Shown: one piece after another, positions 24,139 through 32,166 of the stretch
Layout: each line of letters opens with the position of its first letter
Numbering within the stretch: position 1 is the stretch's first letter
Assembly: GCF_000185905.1 (NCBI RefSeq)
Contig: NC_014923.1
Span: 4,115,501 to 4,179,500 of the forward strand
Direction of reading: 5' to 3'
Source of the DNA: Mesorhizobium ciceri biovar biserrulae WSM1271
GTDB lineage: Bacteria; Pseudomonadota; Alphaproteobacteria; Rhizobiales; Rhizobiaceae
Length of the DNA: 64,000 nt
Made by a program: the position numbers and the translations under genes
Notes under the pieces: generated by a model
What the model saw: the letters and a program-made list of their open reading frames with translations, nothing else
Database searches by the model: none
What the model was told of the DNA's origin: nothing

Positions 24139-25704
24139 CTACCACCATTTCTCCGGCTGGAATGTGCCGGCGGCTTGCTCGATGATGGCGGCGGTCTGGA
24201 ACAGGGTTTCCTCGTCAAACGGCCGGCCGATCAACTGAAGCCCGAGCGGCAAACCCTTGGCGTCGAGCCCGGCGGGCACAGCGATGCCCGGCAGGCCGGC
24301 CATGTTCACCGTGACGGTGAAGATGTCGTTCAGGTACATCTTGACCGGATCGGCAGCCATGTCCTCGTCGGCGATGCCGAAGGCGGCGGATGGCGTTGCC
24401 GGGGTCAGGATGACATCGACGCCGGCGGCGAAGACAGTCTCGAAATCCCGCTTGATCAGATTGCGCACCTTCTGCGCCTGCAGATAGTAGGCGTCGTAAT
24501 AGCCGGCCGACAGCACATAGGTGCCGATCATGATACGGCGCTTGACCTCACGGCCGAAACCGGCGGCACGGGTCTTCTCATACATGTCGACGATATCCTT
24601 GCCCGGCACGCGCAAGCCGTAGCGGACGCCATCGTAGCGGGCGAGATTGGACGAAGCCTCGGCGGGCGCCACGATGTAATAGGCGGGCAGCGCGTATTTC
24701 GTATGCGGCAGGGAAATATCGACGATCTCGGCGCCGGCGTCCTTCAGCCAGGCAATGCCCTTCTGCCACAGCGCTTCGATCTCTTCGGGCATGCCCTCGA
24801 CGCGGTACTCCCTGGGAATGCCGACCTTCATGCCCTTGATCGGCTTGCCGATCGCGGCCTCATAGTCCGGTACCGGCATGTCGACCGACGTCGTGTCCTT
24901 CGGATCGACGGAGGCCATCGACTTCAGCAGGATCGCGGCATCGCGCACGTCACGAGCGATCGGGCCGGCCTGGTCGAGCGACGAGGCGAAGGCGACGATG
25001 CCCCAGCGCGAGCAGCGGCCATAGGTCGGCTTGATGCCGACCGTGCCGGTGAAGGCGGCCGGCTGGCGGATCGAGCCGCCAGTATCCGTCGCGGTCGCGC
25101 CGGCACACAGGAAGGCCGACACTGCGGTTGCCGAACCGCCGGAAGAACCGCCCGGCACCAGCTGCGCATTGTCCAGGCTGCGCGCGGTCCTGGTGCCGCC
25201 GGCCGAGACGAAGCCGCCATCACCCTGATGCGTCGTCGGCATCACCACCGTGTCTAGGCGCGAGCGCCGCCACGGATTGATGACCGGGCCATAGTAGGAC
25301 GTCTCGTTGGACGAGCCCATGGCGAACTCGTCCATGTTGAGTTTACCGAGCATGACGGCGCCGTCGGCCCACAGATTTGACGTAACGGTCGATTCGTAGC
25401 GCGGCTTGAACCCGTCCAGCACATGACTGCAGGCCTGCGTATGGACGCCTTCGGTGCCGAACAGGTCCTTGATTCCGAGCGGGATGCCTTCCAGCGCACC
25501 GCCCTCGCCCTTGACCAGCCTTGCGTCGGACGCCTTGGCCATGTCGCGCGCCTTGTCGCCTGTCACCGCGACATAGGCATTGAGCGCGGGATTGGCGCGA
25601 TCGATGGCCGAGAGATAGGCCTCGGTGATCTCGGTCGCGGTGATTTCCTTGCCGTGCAGCTTGGCGCGAGCCTGTGAAATCGTCAGCTGGGTCAGGTCGC
25701 TCAT
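24139..25704 (-). CDS. gatA: Asp-tRNA(Asn)/Glu-tRNA(Gln) amidotransferase subunit A
   Basis: A 521-residue amidase that releases ammonia from glutamine for GatB to amidate mischarged tRNA. The amidase triad can be read as Lys79 (IPLGIKDLFG), a cis-Ser in the GGSSGGS block (186-191) and the nucleophile Ser211 (DTGGSIRQPA). Between WRRS (145-148) and DNAQLVPGG (from 178) there is an extra segment of about 29 residues, including MPTTHQGDGGF, absent from the GatA sequences I know outside Mesorhizobium-like bacteria. ATG at 25704 overlaps the GNAT stop (TGATG). Confidence 0.96.
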   Translation of the reverse strand: MSDLTQLTISQARAKLHGKEITATEITEAYLSAIDRANPALNAYVAVTGDKARDMAKASDARLVKGEGGALEGIPLGIKDLFGTEGVHTQACSHVLDGFKPRYESTVTSNLWADGAVMLGKLNMDEFAMGSSNETSYYGPVINPWRRSRLDTVVMPTTHQGDGGFVSAGGTRTARSLDNAQLVPGGSSGGSATAVSAFLCAGATATDTGGSIRQPAAFTGTVGIKPTYGRCSRWGIVAFASSLDQAGPIARDVRDAAILLKSMASVDPKDTTSVDMPVPDYEAAIGKPIKGMKVGIPREYRVEGMPEEIEALWQKGIAWLKDAGAEIVDISLPHTKYALPAYYIVAPAEASSNLARYDGVRYGLRVPGKDIVDMYEKTRAAGFGREVKRRIMIGTYVLSAGYYDAYYLQAQKVRNLIKRDFETVFAAGVDVILTPATPSAAFGIADEDMAADPVKMYLNDIFTVTVNMAGLPGIAVPAGLDAKGLPLGLQLIGRPFDEETLFQTAAIIEQAAGTFQPEKWW

Positions 25705-26159
25705 CAAAGGCTCTTTTCGTAAAACACCGACCACTCGGAATCGGGATAATCCAGCACCGGGCCGCAACGCGAAAACCCGGCGCGTTCGTAGACGGTCCAC
25801 GCCGCGGGGTGACGGTCGCCCGTCTCCAGCACCAGGCGCTTCAGCCCCTCGTTGCGCGCCAGCGCCTCGACCTGCTCGACGATTTTCGCGCCGATCTTCT
25901 GCCCGCGATGCGAGGGCCGCGTGTACATGCGCTTGACCTCGCCGACAGCGCCGTCATGGCGTTTCAGCGCACCGCAGCCAATGGCCATGCCGTTGTCGCG
26001 GGCGATGAAGACAGTCGTGTCCTCACCAGCCATCTGCTCGACCGTCAGATGATAGCAATGCTCCGGCGGCGTCAGTTCGAGCAAGGTCTGGTTGAGTTCC
26101 TCGACCAGGCCGCGCACGTCGTCCTGCAGTGGCGTTTCAATGGCGATGTCGATTGCCAT
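25704..26159 (-). CDS. GNAT family N-acetyltransferase between gatC and gatA
   Basis: A 151-residue acetyl-CoA-dependent acetyltransferase. GEVKRMYTRPSHRGQKIGAKIVEQ contains the motif A pyrophosphate-binding pattern (R-G-Q-K-I-G), and LETGDRHPAAWTVYERAGF is a typical motif B. The substrate is unknown. It lies between gatC (eight bases) and gatA (one-base overlap), so it is co-expressed with the tRNA amidotransferase. Confidence 0.88.
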   Translation of the reverse strand: MAIDIAIETPLQDDVRGLVEELNQTLLELTPPEHCYHLTVEQMAGEDTTVFIARDNGMAIGCGALKRHDGAVGEVKRMYTRPSHRGQKIGAKIVEQVEALARNEGLKRLVLETGDRHPAAWTVYERAGFSRCGPVLDYPDSEWSVFYEKSL

Positions 26160-26167
26160 CGGCCGGT

Positions 26168-26455
26168 TTACTCCACGACCTTCGGCACGAGGAAGAAATT
26201 CTCTTCGGTCGCCGGCGCGTTGGCGACGATGTCAGCTGCCTTGCCGCCGTCAGTAACAACGTCCTGACGCTTCTTCATGTCCATCGGCGTCACCGAGGTC
26301 ATCGGTTCGATGCCGGAAACATCGACCTCATTCAGCTGTTCGACGAAGCCCAGAATGGCGTTCAGCTCGCCGGTCATCCGTTCGGCATCTTCCTCGCTCA
26401 CTGCAATGCGGGCGAGATGCGCGACGCGTTTCACTGTCTGAAGATCTACGGACAT
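26168..26455 (-). CDS. gatC: Asp-tRNA(Asn)/Glu-tRNA(Gln) amidotransferase subunit C
   Basis: A 95-residue subunit that wraps the GatA-GatB interface. MSVDLQTVKRVAHLARIAVSEE, LNAILGFVEQLNEVDVSGIEPM-type and the C-terminal ATEENFFLVPKVVE are the GatC pattern. ATG at 26455. It begins the gatC-GNAT-gatA run; gatB is not in this window. Confidence 0.95.
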   Translation of the reverse strand: MSVDLQTVKRVAHLARIAVSEEDAERMTGELNAILGFVEQLNEVDVSGIEPMTSVTPMDMKKRQDVVTDGGKAADIVANAPATEENFFLVPKVVE

Positions 26456-26585
26456 GTTTTTGCCTCGGGGAAAACCAGTTCGGGCTATAGCGGCGCCGCG
26501 CGCGCTGCGCAACATGCATCGTGCGAGAGACCAGGCTGCGGCGGCGGCCTAGTCTTCGGCCATCGATCCACGCACAGGATGATGT

Positions 26586-27002
26586 CTACGGCAGGGCAAC
26601 GCCCTCGCACAAATAGTAGCTGCCGCTGTTGCCGCTTGCTTCGCTTTCGTCGTTGACGGGCCGGACCGACACGAGATCGATCTGCTTCTCATTCATTTGC
26701 GTCACCGAGAGGACATCCGGGAAGACATAGCCCGGTTCCTGGCAGATGGCCGTCACCGCCCAGCTCGGCGAAGCGGTCGCCTTGCTGACCTGCAGAAACT
26801 CGCAATTGTATTCGACGCTCTGCAGGCCGTGCGCCGAAAGCACGATGTTGCCGGCGTCGATCAGCGTTTGCTGCGTGTCCTTTTTGGCCTGCGTGCAAAG
26901 CTCTTCGGACTGAAGGTAGACGCCTTCGATGAAATCATCCGCGGCGAGCGCGGGCGACGCCGCGACAAACATGGAAACGCAAAGAGATCGCCCCAATACC
27001 AT
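26586..27002 (-). CDS. Small exported protein, unknown function
   Basis: A 138-residue protein with a signal peptide (SLCVSMFVAASPALAADD, cleavage likely near residue 21). The mature part holds four cysteines (in ELCTQAK, YNCEFL, AICQEP and YLCEGV), enough for two periplasmic disulfides. No family was recognised. It lies 24 bases upstream of the UPF0173 gene's stop side in reverse order, i.e. just downstream of that gene. Confidence 0.6.
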   Translation of the reverse strand: MVLGRSLCVSMFVAASPALAADDFIEGVYLQSEELCTQAKKDTQQTLIDAGNIVLSAHGLQSVEYNCEFLQVSKATASPSWAVTAICQEPGYVFPDVLSVTQMNEKQIDLVSVRPVNDESEASGNSGSYYLCEGVALP

Positions 27003-27026
27003 GGATTTATTCCACTTTAGCTGTTT

Positions 27027-27734
27027 CTAGATCGTAATCGTCTCACCGATTTTCGGCAACGCCAGCCTTACACCGGATCCTTCCAGGCCGGCCTCGAACT
27101 TATCGGCGGTCGGGTCGATCATCGGAAACGTGCCGAAGTGGCAGGGAACCACGGTGTCGAATTTGAAGAAGCGCCGGCAGGCAAGTGCCGCCACCGCGCC
27201 GCCCATGGTGAAGCGGTCGCCGATCGGCACCAGGCCTATCTTCGGCTCATGCAACTCGTTGATTAGCGCCATGTCGGAGAAGATGTCGGTGTCGCCCATG
27301 TGATAGAGCGTTTTGTCTTCCGGGAAATGCAGGACGAGGCCGCCCGGATTGCCGAGATAGGTGTTCTGGCCGCCCTCGCCCGGGAACGAGGATGAGTGCA
27401 GCGCCTGGACAAAAGTGGTGGTGAAGCTGCCGCAATCGACGGTGCCGCCGATGTTGCCGGGATTGATCTTCTTGTCGCTGACGCCCTTGCCGACCAGATA
27501 CATGCAGATCTCGAAATTGGCGACGAGCTGGGCGCCGCTCTTGCCGAGCACTTCCACCGCGCCGCTGATGTGGTCGCTGTGGCCATGCGTCAGCAGCACA
27601 TGCGTGACACCCTCAGCCGGGCCCTCCCAGCCACCCGTCCATGACGGATTGCCTATCAGATAGGGGTCGATGAGGATCTTGGCATCAGCGGTATCGATCC
27701 GAAAGGCCGAGTGGCCGTACCAGGTCAGTTTCAT
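27027..27734 (-). CDS. UPF0173 metal-dependent hydrolase
   Basis: A 235-residue metallo-beta-lactamase-fold hydrolase. The metal-binding THGHSDH motif lies at 49-55 (His50, His52, Asp54, His55), and further ligands are in LHSSSFPG, MGDTDIFSD and VPCHFGTFP. Substrate is unknown. ATG at 27734 (MKLTWYGHSAFRI) is the family start. It is divergent from ruvX. Confidence 0.92.
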   Translation of the reverse strand: MKLTWYGHSAFRIDTADAKILIDPYLIGNPSWTGGWEGPAEGVTHVLLTHGHSDHISGAVEVLGKSGAQLVANFEICMYLVGKGVSDKKINPGNIGGTVDCGSFTTTFVQALHSSSFPGEGGQNTYLGNPGGLVLHFPEDKTLYHMGDTDIFSDMALINELHEPKIGLVPIGDRFTMGGAVAALACRRFFKFDTVVPCHFGTFPMIDPTADKFEAGLEGSGVRLALPKIGETITI

Positions 27735-27856
27735 GAATGCATTCCTCGATTTTTGACTTGCCAAAGGATAGAACGCCAATGGCCCCGAGATCAAAGGGTT
27801 ACTTGTCCGCCACGCGTTTGACAAAACACCTGGTGGTGAAAGGCGAAGGACGGCCG

Positions 27857-28363
27857 GTGGGCATTATCACGATCGAAGAATTGCCGGCGCGGTTAGCCGG
27901 CGGTAAGACGCTGGCGGGGCTTGACCTCGGCGACAAGACGATCGGCGTCGCGGTCTCGGACCAGAGGTTTTCCTTCGCCCATCCGCGTCCGGTCATCATG
28001 CGAAGGAAATTTTCGCTCGATGCGGCGGTGCTGCTCGCCTTGCTGCAAAAGGAGAATGCCGGCGCCGTGGTGATTGGGCTGCCGATCAACATGGACGGCT
28101 CGGAAGGTCCGCGTGCGCAGAAATCGCGCGCCTTCGTCCGTAACATGGCACAAATGAGCGACCTGCCCTTCGTGCTCTGGGACGAAAGGCTATCGACGGT
28201 CGCGGCCGAAAGGACGCTGATCGAGATGGATTTCTCGCGCCGCAAGCGCGCCGGTAAGATCGATTCGGCGGCAGCCGCGTTTATTCTGCAGGGAGTTTTG
28301 GACCGGCTTCAGTCGCTCCACGCATCCGCTCGAACGGAACCGGACCCGCCCAGCGCTGTCTGA
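27857..28363 (+). CDS. ruvX: Putative pre-16S rRNA nuclease / Holliday junction resolvase (YqgF/RuvX)
   Basis: A 168-residue RNase H-fold nuclease. Acidic catalytic blocks are LAGLDLGDKTIGVAVSD (Asp23), VIGLPINMDGSEG, LWDERLST and IDSAAAAFIL. The family matures the 16S rRNA 5' end and was first proposed to resolve Holliday junctions. GTG at 27857 with GAAGGA upstream matches relatives that start ..IITIEEL; the frame is open back to an ATG at 27737. Its last 83 bases overlap the convergent DUF6105 gene. Confidence 0.88.
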   Translation: MGIITIEELPARLAGGKTLAGLDLGDKTIGVAVSDQRFSFAHPRPVIMRRKFSLDAAVLLALLQKENAGAVVIGLPINMDGSEGPRAQKSRAFVRNMAQMSDLPFVLWDERLSTVAAERTLIEMDFSRRKRAGKIDSAAAAFILQGVLDRLQSLHASARTEPDPPSAV

Positions 28364-28622
28364 CCCAGCCGGCGATTTCGCGGCGACGGCGGAATGCCCA
28401 AAGCGCCATCAGCAGCAACCCGTCGAAGACGCACGTCTTCGCCACCATGCCGGGGATGATCGCCGGATCGATGCCGAGCATCTGACCGTAGAGCTGGAAG
28501 AAGAAGTCGTGCATCTGTCGGCTGAGCATCGCGTAGCCGAAATTGATGTCATTGGCCGACAGATAGAACCAGCCCCAGAAAATCGCCATCGGCGCCGCCC
28601 AGAATCCGAAGATGTAGCGCAT
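28281..28622 (-). CDS. DUF6105 membrane protein
   Basis: A 113-residue protein with two hydrophobic segments (about 3-22 and 58-78) and a basic C-terminal half. MRYIFGFWAAPMAIFWGWFY and LSANDINFGYAMLSRQMHDF-type segments match DUF6105, a small Hyphomicrobiales family of unknown function. ATG overlaps the upstream stop by one base (TGATG). The 3' end overlaps ruvX by 83 bases on the opposite strand. Confidence 0.78.
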   Translation of the reverse strand: MRYIFGFWAAPMAIFWGWFYLSANDINFGYAMLSRQMHDFFFQLYGQMLGIDPAIIPGMVAKTCVFDGLLLMALWAFRRRREIAGWVRQRWAGPVPFERMRGATEAGPKLPAE

Positions 28623-29191
28623 CAGCGGCCTCCCCTGGGATTGGAGCCGGTTTTGGACACCGTTCGGCCTGATATGAGTGAAAGCAGCGAATTGTGGGCT
28701 GCGGCTTTTGCCATGCCGTGCGCGACGGCATGGATCTCGCCTTCGCCCGAAGCCGCTGCCGCAACCACGGACCGCCGTTCGGCAAGCATGGCGACATAGG
28801 ATGCCAGAAGTGCTGCCAGCTGAACGGCAACAGCCATGAACAGCCCGTTTATGCCTTGCGCAGCACCCCCGATGACGATCAGCGACAACACGCCGGACGC
28901 GCAGATGAAGGCGATGCGGGCAACGCTGTCGGCGTCCGGGCTGGTCGCGTCGTTGACCAGGGCTTCGACAAAGGCCCAGAAAAACAGAACCGCGACGACC
29001 AGCAATGCGGTGGCAAGCGGCGCCACGACAACGAAATTGTCGAGGTTGACGAAGCGGGTACCCTCGATTGTGGCACCGATCACGCCGAGCGCCGCCGCCA
29101 CACCACGGTTTCCGTCGATGCAGATGAGCGCAAGCAGGGCGAAAACAATCGTCCAGTGCAAGGTCAGAAAAGAGGTCAGTACCTGTCGCAT
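28622..29191 (-). CDS. Polytopic membrane protein, unknown function
   Basis: A 189-residue protein with about four hydrophobic segments (near 8-28, 45-78, 90-112, 115-135), followed by an Ala/Ser/Gly-rich soluble tail. No family was recognised. It is translationally coupled to the DUF6105 gene by a one-base overlap. ATG at 29191 (MRQVLTSFLTLHW) is chosen over an upstream in-frame start at 29236. Confidence 0.6.
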   Translation of the reverse strand: MRQVLTSFLTLHWTIVFALLALICIDGNRGVAAALGVIGATIEGTRFVNLDNFVVVAPLATALLVVAVLFFWAFVEALVNDATSPDADSVARIAFICASGVLSLIVIGGAAQGINGLFMAVAVQLAALLASYVAMLAERRSVVAAAASGEGEIHAVAHGMAKAAAHNSLLSLISGRTVSKTGSNPRGGR

Positions 29192-29384
29192 CGGTGTTCC
29201 TGCTTCGCAAAGCAGGAGACGGCCAATCTGAACCATTGCCTGCTTGCGCCGGGACAGTGGGCCTTGCCGCTCGCCATCGCAACGGAAACCATTTGTTAAG
29301 GTTAACGGAAATTAGCCATATGCGAGAGGATACGGACCAACGCCTCAAACTGTGGATGGCGCCGGTTTTTGCGATGCTCGCGGC

Positions 29385-31013
29385 TCAGTTCACCGGCGGA
29401 TAGAGCGTGTCGATGATCATGCGTGCATCGTGGCGCGAATCGATCATGCCATAGGTGTTGCGCCATTGGCCGGCCAATCGCGTCTCGACGAAAGCGTCGG
29501 CGATCCGCCCTGCCCCCAGACGGCGCAATTCCGCCGCCGCAGCCGACAGAGCCAGCTGCTCGGTGAGCAGCCGAGCCGAACCTTCGTCGGTTGAAGCGAC
29601 CTGCATCGCCGCCTTCAGCACGCCGATCGTGCCGCGTCCGCCGGCGCCGAGATCGCGGTCGATGCCGGCCAGCACATCCTCGAACAGGCCGGGCGCACGG
29701 CCAAGCACGCGCAGCACGTCGAGCGCCATGACATTGCCCGAGCCCTCCCAGATCGCGTTGACCGGGGCCTCGCGATAATAGCGGGCGAGCGGCGCCTCCT
29801 CGACATAGCCATTGCCGCCGAGGCACTCCATCGCCTCATAGAGCAAAGGCGGCGCGATCTTGCAGACCCAGTATTTGACGACCGGCGTCATGGCGCGGGC
29901 AAACGCCGCTTCACCGCGGTCGCTGGCCGCCTCGTCGAAGGACCGCGCCAGCCGGAACGACAGTGCGGTGGCAGCGGCGACATCGAGTGCCATGTCGGCC
30001 AGCACGCGCTGCATCAACGGCTGCTCGATCAGGGTCGAACCGAACACCTGACGATGGCGGGCATGATGAACGGCCTCGGCGAGGCCCGCGCGCATGATCG
30101 CCGACGAGGCGATGGCACAATCGAGCCGGGTGAGCGTCACCATGTCCATGATCGTCTTCACACCGGCACCGGGTTCGCCGACCATCTCGCCGATGGCATT
30201 GACGAATTCGACTTCGGAGGATGCGTTGGAACGGTTGCCGAGCTTGTCCTTCAGCCGCTGGAAGCGGAAGCCGTTGCCCGAGCCGTCACCGAGAACGCGC
30301 GGTACGAGGAAGCACGACAGCCCCTCCGGCGCCTGCGCCAGCACCAGGAAGGCATCCGACATCGGCGCCGACATGAACCATTTGTGCCCGGTCAGACGAT
30401 AAAAACCGCTGCCGGCGCGTTCCGCCCTCGTCACATTGGCGCGCACATCGGTGCCGCCCTGTTTCTCGGTCATGCCCATGCCGAGCGTCAGCCCGGTTTT
30501 CTCCACCGGCGGCTTTTGGCTCTGGTCATATTTGCGCGTCGTCACGCGCGGCGCCCATTCACGAAACAGTTTCGGGCTTGCCATCAAGGCCGCCAGCGAA
30601 GCGTTGGTCATGGTGATGGGGCACAGATGCCCGGTCTCGAGCTCCGCCGTCAGATAAAACCGGGCGGCACGGACCTGATGGCGGCGGCCGATCTCGGTGT
30701 CGCCGTTTTCCCACACCGAGGAATGCAGCCCATTGGCCACGGAGCGGCGCATCAAGGCGTGATAGGCGGGATGGAACTCGACCACGTCGATGCGCCGTCC
30801 TTGGCGATCATGCGTCCTCAGCTTCGGCGTCTCGACATTGGCGAGGCGCGCCAGTTCCTGCGCCTCCTGCGTCAGCACGAAACGGCCGAGACCGTCGAGT
30901 TCCCGGCGCACCGGATCGGAAAAACGCTCCGCGAGCTGGATCAGCAACGGATCGCCCCGCCAGGCGTTGCCGCCCGTCAGCGGCGGCGGCTGGTTCGTCA
31001 CGTCGTCGGTCAC
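29385..31013 (-). CDS. AidB-type acyl-CoA dehydrogenase
   Basis: A 542-residue flavoprotein. GMGMTEKQGGTDVRANVT, GHKWFMSAPM, TLTRLDCAIASSAIMRAG and ECLGGNGYVEEAPLARYYREAPVNAIWEGSGNV-type segments match the AidB group, about 540 residues long, of which E. coli AidB belongs to the adaptive response to DNA alkylation. Binding of acyl-CoA or DNA cannot be judged here. GTG at 31013 with GAAGGA eight bases upstream gives the AidB length; no other alkylation-response gene is near. It is divergent from pyrB. Confidence 0.88.
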   Translation of the reverse strand: MTDDVTNQPPPLTGGNAWRGDPLLIQLAERFSDPVRRELDGLGRFVLTQEAQELARLANVETPKLRTHDRQGRRIDVVEFHPAYHALMRRSVANGLHSSVWENGDTEIGRRHQVRAARFYLTAELETGHLCPITMTNASLAALMASPKLFREWAPRVTTRKYDQSQKPPVEKTGLTLGMGMTEKQGGTDVRANVTRAERAGSGFYRLTGHKWFMSAPMSDAFLVLAQAPEGLSCFLVPRVLGDGSGNGFRFQRLKDKLGNRSNASSEVEFVNAIGEMVGEPGAGVKTIMDMVTLTRLDCAIASSAIMRAGLAEAVHHARHRQVFGSTLIEQPLMQRVLADMALDVAAATALSFRLARSFDEAASDRGEAAFARAMTPVVKYWVCKIAPPLLYEAMECLGGNGYVEEAPLARYYREAPVNAIWEGSGNVMALDVLRVLGRAPGLFEDVLAGIDRDLGAGGRGTIGVLKAAMQVASTDEGSARLLTEQLALSAAAAELRRLGAGRIADAFVETRLAGQWRNTYGMIDSRHDARMIIDTLYPPVN

Positions 31014-31206
31014 GCCCAATCCTTCTATCGTCAGAAAGCCACGAATCCGAGGCTGTCGGCTAGATATAGCCAAGCCATGCAGCGCGCGCGATGAAAATAC
31101 CGGCCGATACAATCGGCCATCTACACGAAAAAAATGAGGAGAACGGCTCCAATGCAAAGCTGGCGCTTGCAGCCGCAAAGTCTCCACCCTATAGCAGCCC
31201 CTTGAG

Positions 31207-32166
31207 ATGACCGACGCTTCGTCCCCCTATCCTCATCGCCATCTTCTGGGCATCCGCGACCTTTCCCCTGCCGACATCGAGCTGTTGCTCGACCGGGCGG
31301 ACCGGGCGGTCGCGATCTCGCGGCAGTCCGAGAAGAAAACCTCGACGCTGCGCGGCCGCACACAGATCAACCTGTTCTATGAAGCCTCGACGCGCACGCA
31401 GTCGTCGTTCGAACTGGCCGGAAAGCGGCTTGGCGCCGATGTCATGAACATGTCGGTGGCAAGCTCTTCGGTGAAGAAGGGCGAAACGCTCATCGACACG
31501 GCGATGACGCTGAATGCCATGCGGCCCGACATATTGATCATCCGCCACCAGTCGGCCGGTGCGGCCGCGCTTCTCGCGCAGAAGGTCGGCTGCTCCGTCG
31601 TCAATGCCGGCGACGGCGCGCATGAGCACCCGACACAGGCGCTGCTCGACGCGCTGACCATCCGCCGCGCCAAAGGCCCGCTGTCGAAGCTGATCGTGGC
31701 GATCTGCGGCGACATCCTGCATTCGCGCGTGGCGCGCTCCAACATCATGCTGCTCAACGCGCTCGGCGCGCAGGTGCGCGTCGTTGCGCCGTCGACGCTG
31801 CTGCCCACTGGCATCGAGAAGATGGGCGTCATCGTCACCCGTTCGATGGCCGAAGGCCTCAAGGACGCCGATGTGGTGATGATGCTGCGCCTGCAGCGCG
31901 AGCGCATGGAAGGCGCCTTCGTGCCTTCGGTGCGCGAGTATTTCCGCTATTTCGGCCTCGATGCGGAAAAACTGAAGGCGGCCAAAGACGACGCGTTGGT
32001 GATGCACCCCGGACCGATGAACCGTGGCGTCGAGATCGCTTCGGAAATCGCCGACGGCCCGCAAAGCGTCATCCAGGAACAGGTCGAAATGGGCGTTGCT
32101 GTGCGCATGGCGGTCATGGAAGCGCTGCTCGATCCCCGTCGCAATCAAGAGGGCCGCGGCGCATGA
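31207..32166 (+). CDS. pyrB: Aspartate carbamoyltransferase catalytic subunit
   Basis: A 319-residue enzyme catalysing the first committed step of pyrimidine synthesis, aspartate plus carbamoyl phosphate. The carbamoyl-phosphate block YEASTRTQSSFELA has Ser61-Thr62-Arg63-Thr64, and HEHPTQALLDA starts at 139. No pyrI regulatory gene is present. It overlaps the next gene by four bases (ATGA), the arrangement known from class A ATCases that assemble with an inactive dihydroorotase homologue. Confidence 0.96.
   Translation: MTDASSPYPHRHLLGIRDLSPADIELLLDRADRAVAISRQSEKKTSTLRGRTQINLFYEASTRTQSSFELAGKRLGADVMNMSVASSSVKKGETLIDTAMTLNAMRPDILIIRHQSAGAAALLAQKVGCSVVNAGDGAHEHPTQALLDALTIRRAKGPLSKLIVAICGDILHSRVARSNIMLLNALGAQVRVVAPSTLLPTGIEKMGVIVTRSMAEGLKDADVVMMLRLQRERMEGAFVPSVREYFRYFGLDAEKLKAAKDDALVMHPGPMNRGVEIASEIADGPQSVIQEQVEMGVAVRMAVMEALLDPRRNQEGRGA

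Noticed and set aside
29296..29330. TTAAGGTTAAC stretch considered as a CtrA box
   Set aside because: The spacing between the two TTAA-type halves is two bases rather than seven, so the match is not convincing.
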